A stretch of DNA of 64,000 nt from Phycicoccus sp. M110.8 (GCF_032464895.1 NZ_JAWDIC010000004.1:531843-595842), one strand, 5' to 3'. Counted from the stretch's first letter, positions 55,836-64,000 are shown. A program made the numbers and translations. Notes: generated by a model from the letters alone, not told the origin.

Positions 55836-57251
55836 GTGTTGAGAAGCAAGACAGCCACGACGCGACCCAGGGGGCTCCGGTATGCCGTGCCCGCTGGCGT
55901 GCTCGCGACGTCCCTGGTCCTCGCCGCCTGCGGCGGGGGCGACGGTTCGTCCTCGGACGGCGCCGGAGCCCCGAAGGCGGACGTCCTCAAGGATGCCAAG
56001 GGCGTCACGACGGTGTCGTTCTGGCACGCCATGGACGGCAAGAACGCCGAGGTGCTCACCCAGCTGGTCAAGGAGTTCAACGACCAGAACAAGGGCAAGA
56101 TCGAGGTGAAGGCGACCTACGCCGGCAAGTACGACGACGCGATCACCAAGTACAAGGCCGCGATCCAGAGCAAGTCGACGCCCGACGTCATCCAGATCTA
56201 CGACATCGGCACCCAGTTCATGATCGACGCCAAGCAGACGGTGCCGATGCAGTCGTTCATCGACCGCGACAAGCTCGACGTCTCCGACCTGCAGCCGAAC
56301 ATCACCGGCTACTACTCGGTCGACAAGAAGCTGAACTCGATGCCGTTCAACACGTCGATGCCGCTGCTCTACATCAACAAGTCGCTGTTCACGAAGGCCG
56401 GCCTCGACCCGAACAAGCCGCCGACGAGCCTCGACGAGATCCGCACCGCCGCGGAGAAGCTGTCGAAGAAGAACGGCGGCCCGGCCGACTACGGCTTCGG
56501 CGCCGCGATCTACGGCTGGCTGCTCGAGCAGTTCATGGCGACCAGCGGCCAGGAGTACTGCAACAACGGCAACGGCCGCACCGGCCGCGCGACGAGCGTC
56601 AACCTCGCCTCTGACACCGACCTCGCGGTCGTCTCGTGGTGGCAGAAGATGGTCAAGGACGGCCTGGCCGCCAACACCGGCCGCGACACCAAGGCTGCCC
56701 AGGCGGCGTTCAAGTCGGGCCAGGTCGCGATGAACCTCGAGTCCACCGGCCAGCTCGGCGGCTACAGCCAGGCCGCCAAGGCGGGCGGCTGGGAGCTCGG
56801 CGCGACCAACTACCCGCACGTCAAGGCCGGCGAGACCGGCGGCCCGATCATCGGCGGTGCCTCCCTGTGGATCAACGGCGTCAACCACAAGGACGCCAAC
56901 AAGGAGGCCGCCTGGCAGTTCGTGAAGTTCCTCAGCAGCCCCAAGAGCCAGGCCACCTGGCACACGGGCACCGGGTACTTCCCCAACTCCAAGGGTGCGC
57001 TGAACCAGCCGGTCGACGTCGAGTACCGCAAGGCCAACCCGCTGTTCGACGTCGCGGTGCAGCAGCTCGACTCCACCAAGCTGACCACGGCCACCCAGGG
57101 CTGCCTGCTCGGGGTCATGCCGCAGGCCCGCAAGGCCTCCGAGGACGGCCTGGAGTCCGCCCTCAACGGCGCCGACCCCAAGGCGGCCATGACCAAGGCC
57201 GCGGACGCGGTCGCGGCGCAGGCCAAGACGTACAACGACTCCACGAAGTGA
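55836..57251 (+). CDS. Sugar ABC transporter substrate-binding lipoprotein (UgpB type)
   Basis: 471 residues from a GTG with AAGGAG 10 bp upstream. Lipoprotein signal peptide with lipobox LVLAAC (Cys about 29), then the solute-binding domain: TTVSFWHAMDGKNAEVLTQLVKEFN, DVIQIYDIGTQFMID, MPFNTSMPLLYINKSLFTKAGLDP and the GGASLWING hinge. The GlycerolP/maltodextrin cluster is likely, and UgpB-type proteins bind glycerol-3-phosphate or oligosaccharides. It is last in the operon instead of first, which is unusual. A hairpin follows. Confidence 0.9.
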   Translation: MLRSKTATTRPRGLRYAVPAGVLATSLVLAACGGGDGSSSDGAGAPKADVLKDAKGVTTVSFWHAMDGKNAEVLTQLVKEFNDQNKGKIEVKATYAGKYDDAITKYKAAIQSKSTPDVIQIYDIGTQFMIDAKQTVPMQSFIDRDKLDVSDLQPNITGYYSVDKKLNSMPFNTSMPLLYINKSLFTKAGLDPNKPPTSLDEIRTAAEKLSKKNGGPADYGFGAAIYGWLLEQFMATSGQEYCNNGNGRTGRATSVNLASDTDLAVVSWWQKMVKDGLAANTGRDTKAAQAAFKSGQVAMNLESTGQLGGYSQAAKAGGWELGATNYPHVKAGETGGPIIGGASLWINGVNHKDANKEAAWQFVKFLSSPKSQATWHTGTGYFPNSKGALNQPVDVEYRKANPLFDVAVQQLDSTKLTTATQGCLLGVMPQARKASEDGLESALNGADPKAAMTKAADAVAAQAKTYNDSTK

Positions 57252-57257
57252 CCGGCA

Positions 57258-57291
57258 CCTGACCGGTCGCCCCCCGGGGTGACCGGTCAGG
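57258..57291. terminator. Bidirectional hairpin, sugar operon / SpoU gene
   Basis: CCTGACCGGTC (57258-57268) pairs exactly with 57281-57291. It covers the stop of the convergent methyltransferase gene. Confidence 0.7.
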
Positions 57292-58111
57292 AACCGTCCC
57301 GCTGCGGCGGGCGCAGGGCCCACGCGGCCACCGCGCCCGCCGCAGCCACGTTCAGGGAGTCCACTCCCCCGGCCATCGGGATCGTCACGGTGAGGTCGGC
57401 GGCCGCGAGCGTGTGGTGCGACAGCCCGTCGCCCTCGGTGCCCAGGACCAGGGCGAGGCGCTCGGGCGGGTTGGCTGCCAGCTCGTCGAGGGACACCGCG
57501 TCGTCGGCGAGGGCGAGCGTGGCCACGGTGAAGCCCTGCCCCTGCAGGTCGGCGATGGCAGCCGGCCACGGCTCGATCCGCGTCCACGGCACCTGGAAGA
57601 CCGTGCCCATCGAGACACGGATCGACCTGCGGTACAACGGGTCCGCGCACCGTGGGGTGACCAGGACGGCGTCCACGCCCAGGGCGGCCGCCGACCTGAA
57701 CACGGCGCCGACGTTGGTGTGGTCGACCACGTCCTCGAGGACGAGGACCCGGCGCGCGCCCTCCAGCAGGGACTCCAGCGAGGGCAGCACCGGCCGCTGC
57801 ATGGCAGCCAGGGCGCCGCGGTGCAGGTGGAAGCCGGTCAGCTGCTCGATGACGTCGTGCTCGCCGACGAAGACCGGCACCCCGTCGGCCTCGGCCTGCT
57901 CGACGATGTCGGCCAGGTCCGTGAGCCAACGCCTCGCCATGAGGTAGCTGCGCGGGCGGTGCCCGGCGGTCAGCGCCCGCCGGATGACCTTCTCCGACTC
58001 CGCGATGTAGAGGCCCCGTTCCGGCTCGGTGCGTCGCCGCAGGGCCACATCGGTCAGGGCGACGTAGTCGGCGAGCCGCTCGTCGTCGGCGCGGGTGATC
58101 TCGGTCGGCAC
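57287..58111 (-). CDS. SpoU/TrmH-family RNA 2'-O-methyltransferase
   Basis: 274 residues. The C-terminal SPOUT knot shows all three motifs: VDHTNVGAVFRSAAALGVDAVL (about 128-149), LALVLGTEGDGLS and VTIPMAGGVDSLNVAAAGAVAAW. An N-terminal substrate-binding domain (GLYIAESEKVIRRAL) precedes it. It methylates a ribose in tRNA or 23S rRNA; the site is not predictable. Ten bp separate it from the upstream TauE gene. Confidence 0.9.
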   Translation of the reverse strand: MPTEITRADDERLADYVALTDVALRRRTEPERGLYIAESEKVIRRALTAGHRPRSYLMARRWLTDLADIVEQAEADGVPVFVGEHDVIEQLTGFHLHRGALAAMQRPVLPSLESLLEGARRVLVLEDVVDHTNVGAVFRSAAALGVDAVLVTPRCADPLYRRSIRVSMGTVFQVPWTRIEPWPAAIADLQGQGFTVATLALADDAVSLDELAANPPERLALVLGTEGDGLSHHTLAAADLTVTIPMAGGVDSLNVAAAGAVAAWALRPPQRDGS

Positions 58112-58120
58112 GCAGGCAGG

Positions 58121-58849
58121 CTAGGACACCAGCGCGCGGACGATAACACTGGCGCCCGCCACGAGGCAGAAGACGAGGACGATGCGGCGCAGCCGGTCGC
58201 GGTCCAGGCGCGCCCGGGCCGGTGCGGCCGCGGCATACCCGAGGCCGAGGAAGGGCAGCCAGACCAGGCCGGACACGAGCTGGTGGCTGGTGAACTCGCC
58301 GGCCAGCGCGAGGCCGCCGATGGCCATCCCCGTCCCCACGAGGAAGAACGCCGCGAGCGTCGAGCGCAGCCGCTCGGGGCGCTCGTGCTGCAGGACCAGC
58401 GCGAGGAACGGGCCGCCGATCGAGGCCGCCGTCCCGGACACGCCCGCCACGGCTCCTGCCGCGGCGGCGTTCGGGCGGGTCGCACGCACGTCCAGCCGCG
58501 ACACCGACGCCGCCACCGTGACCAGGATCAGCACCCCCACCACCACGGAGATGGCCCGGACCGAGAGCGTGGCCACGAGCAGCACACCGAGCGGCGTGAG
58601 CAGCAACCGCGCCCCCAGGGCCCAGCCGAGGGGTCGCCAGGCGATGTCGCGCACGCCGTGGGACAGCTGCACCACCGGCAGGGCGAAGCTGGTGACGAGC
58701 AGGCTGCCCGGCATCAGCTCGGGCGCGACGAGGACCACGAACGGGGCGGCCACGACGGCCATCCCGAAGCCGATGGAGGACTGCACGAACGCACCTGCGA
58801 ACAGGGCGATCCCGAGCAGCAGGACCGGCACCCAGTCCATCAGCCGCAC
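58121..58849 (-). CDS. TauE/SafE family permease
   Basis: 242 residues, eight or so hydrophobic segments. The duplicated half motifs are GAFVQSSIGFGMAVVAAPFVVLVAPELMPG and AGVSGTAASIGGPFLALVL. Members export or import sulfite, sulfoacetate or other anions. It is unlike its neighbouring TauE paralogue in sequence, so the two did not arise by a recent duplication. Confidence 0.85.
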   Translation of the reverse strand: MRLMDWVPVLLLGIALFAGAFVQSSIGFGMAVVAAPFVVLVAPELMPGSLLVTSFALPVVQLSHGVRDIAWRPLGWALGARLLLTPLGVLLVATLSVRAISVVVGVLILVTVAASVSRLDVRATRPNAAAAGAVAGVSGTAASIGGPFLALVLQHERPERLRSTLAAFFLVGTGMAIGGLALAGEFTSHQLVSGLVWLPFLGLGYAAAAPARARLDRDRLRRIVLVFCLVAGASVIVRALVS

Positions 58850-58879
58850 CGCCCGGGCGCCGGCCTCACCGCGGGCCCA

Positions 58880-59653
58880 TCAGCTGAACCAGACGATCTT
58901 GACGATCCCGACGACGCCGACGAGGACGATGAACGACCGCAGGACGAGGGGCGGCAGCCGGCGCCCCACCCGGGCGCCGATGATCCCTCCGGCGAACGCG
59001 CCGACCCCCACGAGCAGCGCGGCGGGCCAGCTGATCCGGTCCCAGGCCACGAGCATGAAGGTGATCGCGGCGACGGCGTTGACGATGGTGGCCAGCACGT
59101 TCTTGTAGCCGTTGAGCCGCTGGATCGGGTCGGTCGACAAGGCGCTCATGATGCCCATGAGGATGACGCCCTGGGCCGCGCCGAAGTACCCGCCGTAGAC
59201 GCCGGCCACGAAGGTGCCACCGACGAGCGCCGCGCCGTGCCACGGCGCGGGGGGTATGCCGGCCTCGTGCCGGGCCAGCGCCCGGGCCTGCAGCCGCGGG
59301 CCGAGGACGACCAGCACCAGGCCCAGCAGGATGAGCACCGGCACGATCGCCTGGAACGCCTTGGCCGGCAGGACGAGCAGGAGCACCGCGCCGACCACGC
59401 CCCCGACGAACGAGGCGGGAGCGAGGCGGCGCAGCGTGGCACCGGCCCCCCGGAGCTCGTGGCGGTACCCGTGGACGCCGGTGATCCCGCCCGCGACGAG
59501 GCCGACGGTGTTGGACACGTTGGCGACCACGGGCGGGTAGCCGAAGAACAGCAGCGTCGGGAAGGTCACGAGCGTGCCGGAGCCGACCACCGTGTTGATG
59601 GTGCCGGCAGCCATGCCCGCGAGGAGGATGCCGAGGGCTTCGAAGGCGGACAC
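58880..59653 (-). CDS. TauE/SafE family permease
   Basis: 257 residues, GTG start. Family halves: AGMAAGTINTVVGSGTLVTFPTLLFFGYPP and GGTFVAGVYGGYFGAAQGVILMGIMSAL. The second is the classic TauE repeat with a conserved Tyr-Gly-Gly-Tyr stretch. Likely transports an organic or sulfur anion. It lies 30 bp upstream of the other TauE gene on the same strand, and the two may be co-transcribed. Confidence 0.88.
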   Translation of the reverse strand: MSAFEALGILLAGMAAGTINTVVGSGTLVTFPTLLFFGYPPVVANVSNTVGLVAGGITGVHGYRHELRGAGATLRRLAPASFVGGVVGAVLLLVLPAKAFQAIVPVLILLGLVLVVLGPRLQARALARHEAGIPPAPWHGAALVGGTFVAGVYGGYFGAAQGVILMGIMSALSTDPIQRLNGYKNVLATIVNAVAAITFMLVAWDRISWPAALLVGVGAFAGGIIGARVGRRLPPLVLRSFIVLVGVVGIVKIVWFS

Positions 59654-59719
59654 CGCGCCACCCTAGCCACCACCAGGACGAACCGGACACGGTGTCCCCC
59701 ATGTGGCCACCCGACAGCG

Positions 59720-59759
59720 GTGTGCCGCCCGCTCGACGCGAGGTCGAGGGGCGGCACAC
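59720..59759 (-). terminator. Strong hairpin after the SPFH gene
   Basis: GTGTGCCGCCC (59720-59730) pairs with 59749-59759, and CTCGAC/GTCGAG extends the stem inward, giving about 17 bp with a short loop. It follows the minus-strand SPFH stop and precedes the TauE pair. Confidence 0.7.
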
Positions 59760-59786
59760 GGCATACGGACCCGAGCGGGACCCGGG

Positions 59787-60998
59787 TCAGGGGCGCGGCG
59801 GCTCCGTGCCCTCCACCGGCGGCGCGGTCGGGGGGACCGGCGGCGCCGCGGGCATCCCGGTCGCGGGTGCCGGGTCGATGGCGGCGTCGGGGGCGGTGCC
59901 CGGCTCACGCTCGGGCACGGCGTCCGCGGGACGGCCGATCGGGGGCTGCACCCGCTGGACCGGCGCCGCGTGCTCGGTCGCCTCCTGCGACGCCCGGCCC
60001 GCCTGGCCACGCGCCTCGGCGAGGGCCTGCGCCGGGTCCTCCAGCGCCGTCTCCTGGAACACGTCGGGCTCGTCGCCCGGGTCGACCCACTGCTCGTCGT
60101 CGGAGCCGTCGGGGCCGCCCTGGTCGACCTTGCCCAGCGCGCCGCCGATGCCGCGCAGGGCGTCGGTGAGCTCGCTCGGGATGATCCACATCTTGTTGGA
60201 GTCGCCGCGGGCGATCTGCGGCAGGACCTGCAGGTACTGGTAGGCCAGCAGCTTCTGGGTCGGCTTGCCCCGGTGGATGGCGTCGAAGACCTGCTGGATC
60301 GCGCGCGCCTGGCCCTGGGCCTCGAGGATCCGGGCCTGGGCCGAGCCCTCGGCCCGCAGGATCTGGCTCTGCTTCTCGCCCTCGGCCGTGAGGATGTTCG
60401 ACTGCTTGACGCCCTCGGCGTTGAGGATCGCCGCACGCCGGTCGCGCTCGGCCTTCATCTGCTTCTCCATCGACTCCTGCACCGAGATGGGCGGGTCGAT
60501 GGCCTTGAGCTCGACGCGGTTGACGCGGATGCCCCACTTGCCGGTCGCCTCGTCGAGGACGCCGCGCAGCTGGGCGTTGATCTGGTCGCGGCTGGTCAGC
60601 GTCTGCTCGAGGTCGAGCGAGCCGATGACGTTGCGCAGCGTGGTGACGGTGAGCTGCTCGATGCCCTGGATGAAGTTGGCGATCTCGTAGACGGCGGACT
60701 TGGCGTCGATGACCGAGTAGTAGATGACCGTGTCGATGTTGACGACGAGGTTGTCACTGGTGATCACCGGCTGCGGCGGGAACGAGACGACCTGCTCGCG
60801 CAGGTCGATGTTCGCGCGCACCTTGTCCACGAACGGCACGAGGAAGTGGATGCCACCCTCGAGGGTGCGCGAGTAGCGCCCCAGCCGTTCGATGATCAGC
60901 GCCGTCTGCTGCGGCACGATCCGGACCGTCCTGATGATGACGATCGCCGCGAAGACGATCAGCAGCACCAGGACGATGAAGCCTGCACTGAAGTCCAC
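59787..60998 (-). CDS. SPFH/Band 7 (slipin/stomatin-like) membrane protein
   Basis: 403 residues, GTG start. One N-terminal helix (VLVLLIVFAAIVII) anchors it; the SPFH domain (PQQTALIIERLGRYSRTLEGGIHFLVPFVD) and a coiled-coil flotillin-like stretch rich in AEGxKQS repeats (about 190-230) follow, then a disordered Pro/Ala/Glu tail of about 110 residues. Slipins form oligomeric membrane scaffolds and usually pair with an NfeD protein, as here: the NfeD gene ends 3 bp upstream. Confidence 0.9.
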   Translation of the reverse strand: MDFSAGFIVLVLLIVFAAIVIIRTVRIVPQQTALIIERLGRYSRTLEGGIHFLVPFVDKVRANIDLREQVVSFPPQPVITSDNLVVNIDTVIYYSVIDAKSAVYEIANFIQGIEQLTVTTLRNVIGSLDLEQTLTSRDQINAQLRGVLDEATGKWGIRVNRVELKAIDPPISVQESMEKQMKAERDRRAAILNAEGVKQSNILTAEGEKQSQILRAEGSAQARILEAQGQARAIQQVFDAIHRGKPTQKLLAYQYLQVLPQIARGDSNKMWIIPSELTDALRGIGGALGKVDQGGPDGSDDEQWVDPGDEPDVFQETALEDPAQALAEARGQAGRASQEATEHAAPVQRVQPPIGRPADAVPEREPGTAPDAAIDPAPATGMPAAPPVPPTAPPVEGTEPPRP

Positions 60999-61001
60999 TT
61001 G

Positions 61002-61481
61002 TCACTCCCCTGTCTTGTCCGACACGTGCTGGTCGGACACCCGGTCCACGAAGGCGGTCGCCCCCTGGATCGACACCACACGCACCTGCTCACCCGGTGC
61101 GATCCGGTCGGCCGCGTCCGCGACCCGCGCGGACCACGTCTCGCCGCCGAGCTTCACCCGCCCCTCGGTGTCGGTCACCGTCTGCAGCACGTATGCCGTG
61201 CGGCCGACGAGCCCACGCGCCCCGATGGTGTCCGCCGCGTAGTTCTCGTTGAACTTCCGCTTGAGGTAGGGCCGCACGACCAGCAGGAGCACGACGGCGA
61301 CGACGATGCCCACGACGATCTGCAGGGCGAAGCCTGCCCCCATCGCAGCGGCGACCGCCGAGGCGAGTGCCCCGGCGGCCAGCATCACGAAGACGAAGTC
61401 CACGGTCGCGGCCTCGATCGCCCCCAGCACCAGGGCCACGCCCAGCCACGCGAGCCACGGGCTGTCACCGATCCAGTTCAT
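61002..61481 (-). CDS. NfeD-like membrane protein (short form)
   Basis: 159 residues. Three hydrophobic helices in the first 75 residues, then a soluble OB-fold (GLVGRTAYVLQTVTDTEGRVKLGGETWSARVAD, QVRVVSIQGATAFVDRV). The protease domain of long NfeD proteins is absent. It probably interacts with the SPFH protein encoded directly after it. The upstream ABC ATPase gene is separated by about 75 bp, so the operon may be ABC-NfeD-SPFH. Confidence 0.9.
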   Translation of the reverse strand: MNWIGDSPWLAWLGVALVLGAIEAATVDFVFVMLAAGALASAVAAAMGAGFALQIVVGIVVAVVLLLVVRPYLKRKFNENYAADTIGARGLVGRTAYVLQTVTDTEGRVKLGGETWSARVADAADRIAPGEQVRVVSIQGATAFVDRVSDQHVSDKTGE

Positions 61482-61556
61482 CCGTCCCCTCCTGACGACC
61501 CGGTGCGCTCAGCAAGCGCGCACGCGGAAACCGGCACCTGTACCGGCTCCCAAACC

Positions 61557-62375
61557 CTAGGACGCTCCGGCCTCTCCGGTCGTTCCCGCGCCGGTGCGCA
61601 GCCGCGCGGCATACCGGTCACCCCGCTTCTCGAGCTCCAGCGGCATGCCGAAGGTCTCCGACAGGTTCTGCGCCGTCAGCGTGATCTCGACCGGTCCCTG
61701 CGCGACGATCCGGCCCTCGCGCAGGAGCAGCACGTCGGTGAAGTTCGGCGGGATCTCCTCGACGTGGTGGGTCACCAGCACGAGGGCCGGCGCCTCCAGG
61801 TCGGCGGCGAGCTCGCCCAGCCGCCGGACCAGGTCCTCGCGACCACCGAGGTCCAGCCCGGCAGCCGGCTCGTCGAGGAGCATGAGCTCGGGGTCGGTCA
61901 TGAGCGCACGGGCGATCTGGACGCGCTTGCGCTCGCCCTCGGACAGGGTGCCGAAGGTCCGGTCCGCGAGGTGCTCGGCACCCAGCGCACCCAGGAGCTC
62001 GGAGGCCCGGACGTGGTCGAGGGTGTCGTAGTCCTCTCGCCAGCGGCCGACGACGCCGTACGAGGCGGTGACGACGACGTTGTGGACCGCCTCATGCGCC
62101 GGGATCCGCTCGGCCAGCGCGGCCGACGCGAGGCCGATCCGCGGACGGAGCTCGAACACGTCGACGGCGCCGAGGACCTCCCCGAGGACACCCGCGACGC
62201 CGCTGGTCGGGTGCATCCGGCCGGCGGCGAGCTGCAGGAGCGTGGTCTTGCCCGCGCCGTTGGGGCCGAGCACGACCCAGCGCTGGCCCTCCTCGACCTC
62301 CCAGGTGATGTCGTCGAGCAGGACGGTCGAACCACGGACGACGCTGACGCCGGCGAACTCCAGGACGTCACTCAT
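61557..62375 (-). CDS. ABC transporter ATP-binding protein
   Basis: 272 residues. Walker A GPNGAGKTTLL (about 38-48), signature LSEGERKRVQIARAL (about 152-166, LSEGE instead of LSGGQ), Walker B LMLLDEPAAGLD and switch His in LVTHHVEE. Without a permease gene nearby it resembles the YhbG/YheS-like stand-alone cytoplasmic ATPases (for example ModF/PhnC-like or molybdate-type). Function unclear. Confidence 0.82.
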   Translation of the reverse strand: MSDVLEFAGVSVVRGSTVLLDDITWEVEEGQRWVVLGPNGAGKTTLLQLAAGRMHPTSGVAGVLGEVLGAVDVFELRPRIGLASAALAERIPAHEAVHNVVVTASYGVVGRWREDYDTLDHVRASELLGALGAEHLADRTFGTLSEGERKRVQIARALMTDPELMLLDEPAAGLDLGGREDLVRRLGELAADLEAPALVLVTHHVEEIPPNFTDVLLLREGRIVAQGPVEITLTAQNLSETFGMPLELEKRGDRYAARLRTGAGTTGEAGAS

Positions 62376-62395
62376 GGCTCGCGACCCTATCGGCT

Positions 62396-62401
62396 TAGCA
62401 T
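62396..62401 (+). promoter_or_regulatory. Possible -10 (TAGCAT) of a leaderless promoter
   Basis: TAGCAT ends 6 bp before the ATG of the next plus-strand gene, without a ribosome-binding site between them. Confidence 0.4.
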
Positions 62402-62407
62402 GGCGAG

Positions 62408-63208
62408 ATGCCCGAGCTACCCGCTTCCGTGCGCCTCGCGTTGTGGACGACGCACGTGTGGTCGGCCGGCGGGCGGCTCGAGGACGCGATGCGCCTGGCC
62501 ACCCCGGACGTCGACCACGTCGCCGGCGACCTCGACCGGCTCTCGCTGTGGCGCGACCTCGGCGAGCAGGCGCTGCTCGTGGCCCTTCCCGCGGCGGGCG
62601 ACCTGACGGGGGTTCCGAAGGCACCGGCGGAGGCGCAGGGTGCGGCGGCAGCCGCCGGCGAGTGCGTCTTCGTGCCGGGGATCGGCGGGATGCTGGTCCC
62701 GACGGTGTCCACCTACGGTGCGGACACGACGGCTCGCGGAGCCGACACCCCGGGCCGGGCCCGCGACGGTCTGGACACGGGCACGCGGGTCGACTGGACG
62801 GCATACGACAGCGCGCCGGTGCCACGGCACCGGGTCGAGGCGCTCGACACCTCCCAGCTCGAGCGCCACCTGCGCGAGGAGCTGCTCACGGCAACCGAGG
62901 CGTTCGACGCGGTCGGCGGGCAGCCGTTCGCCGGCTCCGCCGCGCGGGAGCTCGCGGACGCCGCCCTGGGCGGCGCGTGGGGGCTGCCGTCGGGTATGCC
63001 GGGCCGCGCGGCGCGCGTCATCGCCCTGGCCGGGACCGTGGGCCAGATCGTCGACGTGGCGCTGGCCGCCGGCGACGGGGCGCTGACCGCCACTGATGCG
63101 GGGCGGCGTCATGCGCTGCTCCTGCGGCTCCAGCGCAGTGCCGACCGGACGCTCGCCGACGCGACCAACGCGGCCTGTGCGGTGATCGCCGGGTGGCGTC
63201 CCGCCTGA
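62408..63208 (+). CDS. Conserved actinobacterial hypothetical protein
   Basis: 266 residues. Acidic, with no signal or membrane helices. Recurrent features are VRLALWTTHVWSAGGRLEDAM near the start, CVFVPGIGGMLVPTVSTYG in the middle and a helical C-terminal half (RVIALAGTVGQIVDVALAAG, HALLLRLQRSADRTLADATNAA). I recall no function for such proteins. The region is native in codon use and looks like a core gene. A hairpin (63220-63240) follows. Confidence 0.65.
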   Translation: MPELPASVRLALWTTHVWSAGGRLEDAMRLATPDVDHVAGDLDRLSLWRDLGEQALLVALPAAGDLTGVPKAPAEAQGAAAAAGECVFVPGIGGMLVPTVSTYGADTTARGADTPGRARDGLDTGTRVDWTAYDSAPVPRHRVEALDTSQLERHLREELLTATEAFDAVGGQPFAGSAARELADAALGGAWGLPSGMPGRAARVIALAGTVGQIVDVALAAGDGALTATDAGRRHALLLRLQRSADRTLADATNAACAVIAGWRPA

Positions 63209-63219
63209 GCGCCGCGCCG

Positions 63220-63240
63220 CCCAGCCCGCAAGGGGCTGGG
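63220..63240. terminator. Hairpin CCCAGCCC...GGGCTGGG
   Basis: Perfect 8-bp stem around a 5-base loop between two convergent genes. Confidence 0.6.
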
Positions 63241-63253
63241 TCCGCGTCCTCCC

Positions 63254-63745
63254 CTACCTCCGCAGCCTGAGGTCGTACTCGAGCAGCACCGGGTGGGGCG
63301 GGTAGATCGTCCGGGAGGAGCGCCCGGTGGGCCGCCAGCCCTGCTTCTCCCAGAAGCGTCGCGCGCGCGGGTTCTGCTCGAAGACGGTGAGCCACAGCCG
63401 GTCGACGTGCGCCGGGTAGGTGGCGAGCAGCGCGTCGTGCAGGTCGGTCGCCAGGCCGGTGCCCCACGTGCGCATCGCGGTCCCGAAGTGGAGGAGCTCG
63501 TCGTGCCGGCGGGCCGCGAAACCGGTGACGCGGCCGAGGTCGTCGGTGCTGACGTAGGCGGCGACGTCCGGGTCGGCCAGCTCGGCCCGCCACCGGTCGA
63601 GGACCTCCTCGTGGGGGAACGGGTGCGTCGCCTGCGGAAAGACCTCGGCCAGCGCGACGACCGACCCTTCCGCCTGCACGGCGACGAGCCGCTCGAGGTC
63701 GGTGTCGGTGGCCGGGCGGAGGTGCACGCGCCCACTGTGCACCAT
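63254..63745 (-). CDS. GNAT family N-acetyltransferase
   Basis: 163 residues. VHLRPATDTDLERLVAVQAEG opens the fold; the acetyl-CoA part is less canonical (HFGTAMRTWGTGLATDLHDALLATYP instead of RGxGxG), and the end LTVFEQNPRARRFWEKQGWRPTGRS is typical. It transfers an acetyl group to an unknown amine. Single gene, convergent with the preceding one. Confidence 0.82.
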   Translation of the reverse strand: MVHSGRVHLRPATDTDLERLVAVQAEGSVVALAEVFPQATHPFPHEEVLDRWRAELADPDVAAYVSTDDLGRVTGFAARRHDELLHFGTAMRTWGTGLATDLHDALLATYPAHVDRLWLTVFEQNPRARRFWEKQGWRPTGRSSRTIYPPHPVLLEYDLRLRR

Positions 63746-63827
63746 GGCCCGGCGGGGGCACGACCAGGTCTGCGTCGCTGTTCACGCCCCGCTCGTCGGG
63801 GTCACCGCCGGGCTGGATCTGTTGACG

Positions 63828-63858
63828 GCGAATTCGACTGCACGACAGTCGAATTCGC
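63828..63858. promoter_or_regulatory. 13-bp perfect hairpin upstream of the SOS-boxed gene
   Basis: GCGAATTCGACTG (63828-63840) and its exact complement (63846-63858) flank CACGA. The AT-rich arms are unlike the terminators in this window. It could be an operator for a second regulator or a repeat element. Confidence 0.6.
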
Positions 63859-63882
63859 GGTGGACAACCATGGCACCCCTGT

Positions 63883-63898
63883 TCGAACAGGTGTACGA
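63883..63898 (+). promoter_or_regulatory. LexA/SOS box TCGAAC-N4-GTACGA
   Basis: It matches the actinobacterial SOS box TCGAAC-N4-GTTCGA at 11 of 12 arm positions and ends 7 bp before the ATG of the last gene. DNA-damage control of that gene is likely. Confidence 0.75.
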
Positions 63899-63905
63899 TC
63901 GAGCT

Positions 63906-64000
63906 ATGTCTCCCACCCCGCTCGCGCTGGCCCGCGGTGCCCGGCAGCGCGAGCTGTGGGCGCGCACGGCGCAGGTGGCCGGGCGGCTCAACCGGGCGCA
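63906..64000 (+). CDS. Start of an SOS-controlled gene (3' truncated)
   Basis: Only 31 codons are visible, reading ALARGARQRELWARTAQVAGRLNRA after a short Ser/Pro start. The AGRLNRAH-like pattern resembles the N-terminus of DUF222/HNH endonuclease (13E12-repeat) proteins, which often carry SOS boxes in these genomes. That identity is a guess from 30 residues. The frame runs off the window. Confidence 0.45.
   Translation, partial: MSPTPLALARGARQRELWARTAQVAGRLNRA

Overview
The window is about 70-72% GC, uses almost only G/C-ending codons and has many GTG starts and ATGA/GTGA overlaps. It carries a Pup-proteasome cluster, mycothiol ligase MshC, an F420-type LLM oxidoreductase and DivIVA coiled-coil proteins. 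This fits an actinobacterium, most likely of the Micrococcales (Intrasporangiaceae-like). Gene order from dop/arc through trmI, the RecB-like nuclease, metH, the PAC2 protein, mshC, the SCO1664/DUF3090/phosphatase trio and uppP follows the core actinobacterial order known from Mycobacterium tuberculosis. The taxon is inferred; no rRNA gene is present.

Layout. 0-2.5 kb: two DivIVA/Scy-like coiled-coil proteins. 2.6-6.1 kb: an SDR-like reductase, a hydrolase, a 1-Cys peroxiredoxin and a dienelactone hydrolase. 6.2-18.9 kb: pup-proteasome genes (prcA, prcB, pup, dop; then arc/mpa, trmI and an M50 protease) on the minus strand, split by a plus-strand block (esterase, PRPP-synthetase paralogue, DUF3054 protein and an iron-box-controlled adenylation-carrier-acyltransferase fusion). 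19-36 kb: housekeeping genes ending in a tRNA-Leu(GAG) whose 3' end and terminator are partly repeated 115 bp downstream. 36-46 kb: a membrane glycosyltransferase-like protein, then a dormancy/stress island (Rv1733c-like protein, hibernation factor with two C-terminal domains, phosphoribosyltransferase, two tandem universal-stress proteins, flavodoxin-like protein, DUF2231 protein) with a recurrent GGGACCTTGGTCCC-like dyad resembling the DosR box, followed by alanine dehydrogenase. 46.2-51 kb: an ATP-dependent DNA ligase whose 3' end has been exchanged, followed by two minus-strand cargo modules separated by further copies of the ligase 3' end. 51-64 kb: MarR/MFS, HipA-like/DUF3037, a sugar ABC transporter, an SpoU methyltransferase, two TauE permeases, an SPFH/NfeD/ABC set, and an SOS-boxed gene running off the end.

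Three signals seem most worth following. First, serial ligase 3'-end copies bracket small cargo modules (one with a HEPN RNase-like motif) and no recombinase is visible. Second, the octamer GTATGCCG/CGGCATAC occurs about 40 times, balanced between strands, and forces otherwise very rare codons. Third, the dormancy island has DosR-like dyads, and an iron-controlled leaderless NRPS-like gene sits inside the proteasome locus.
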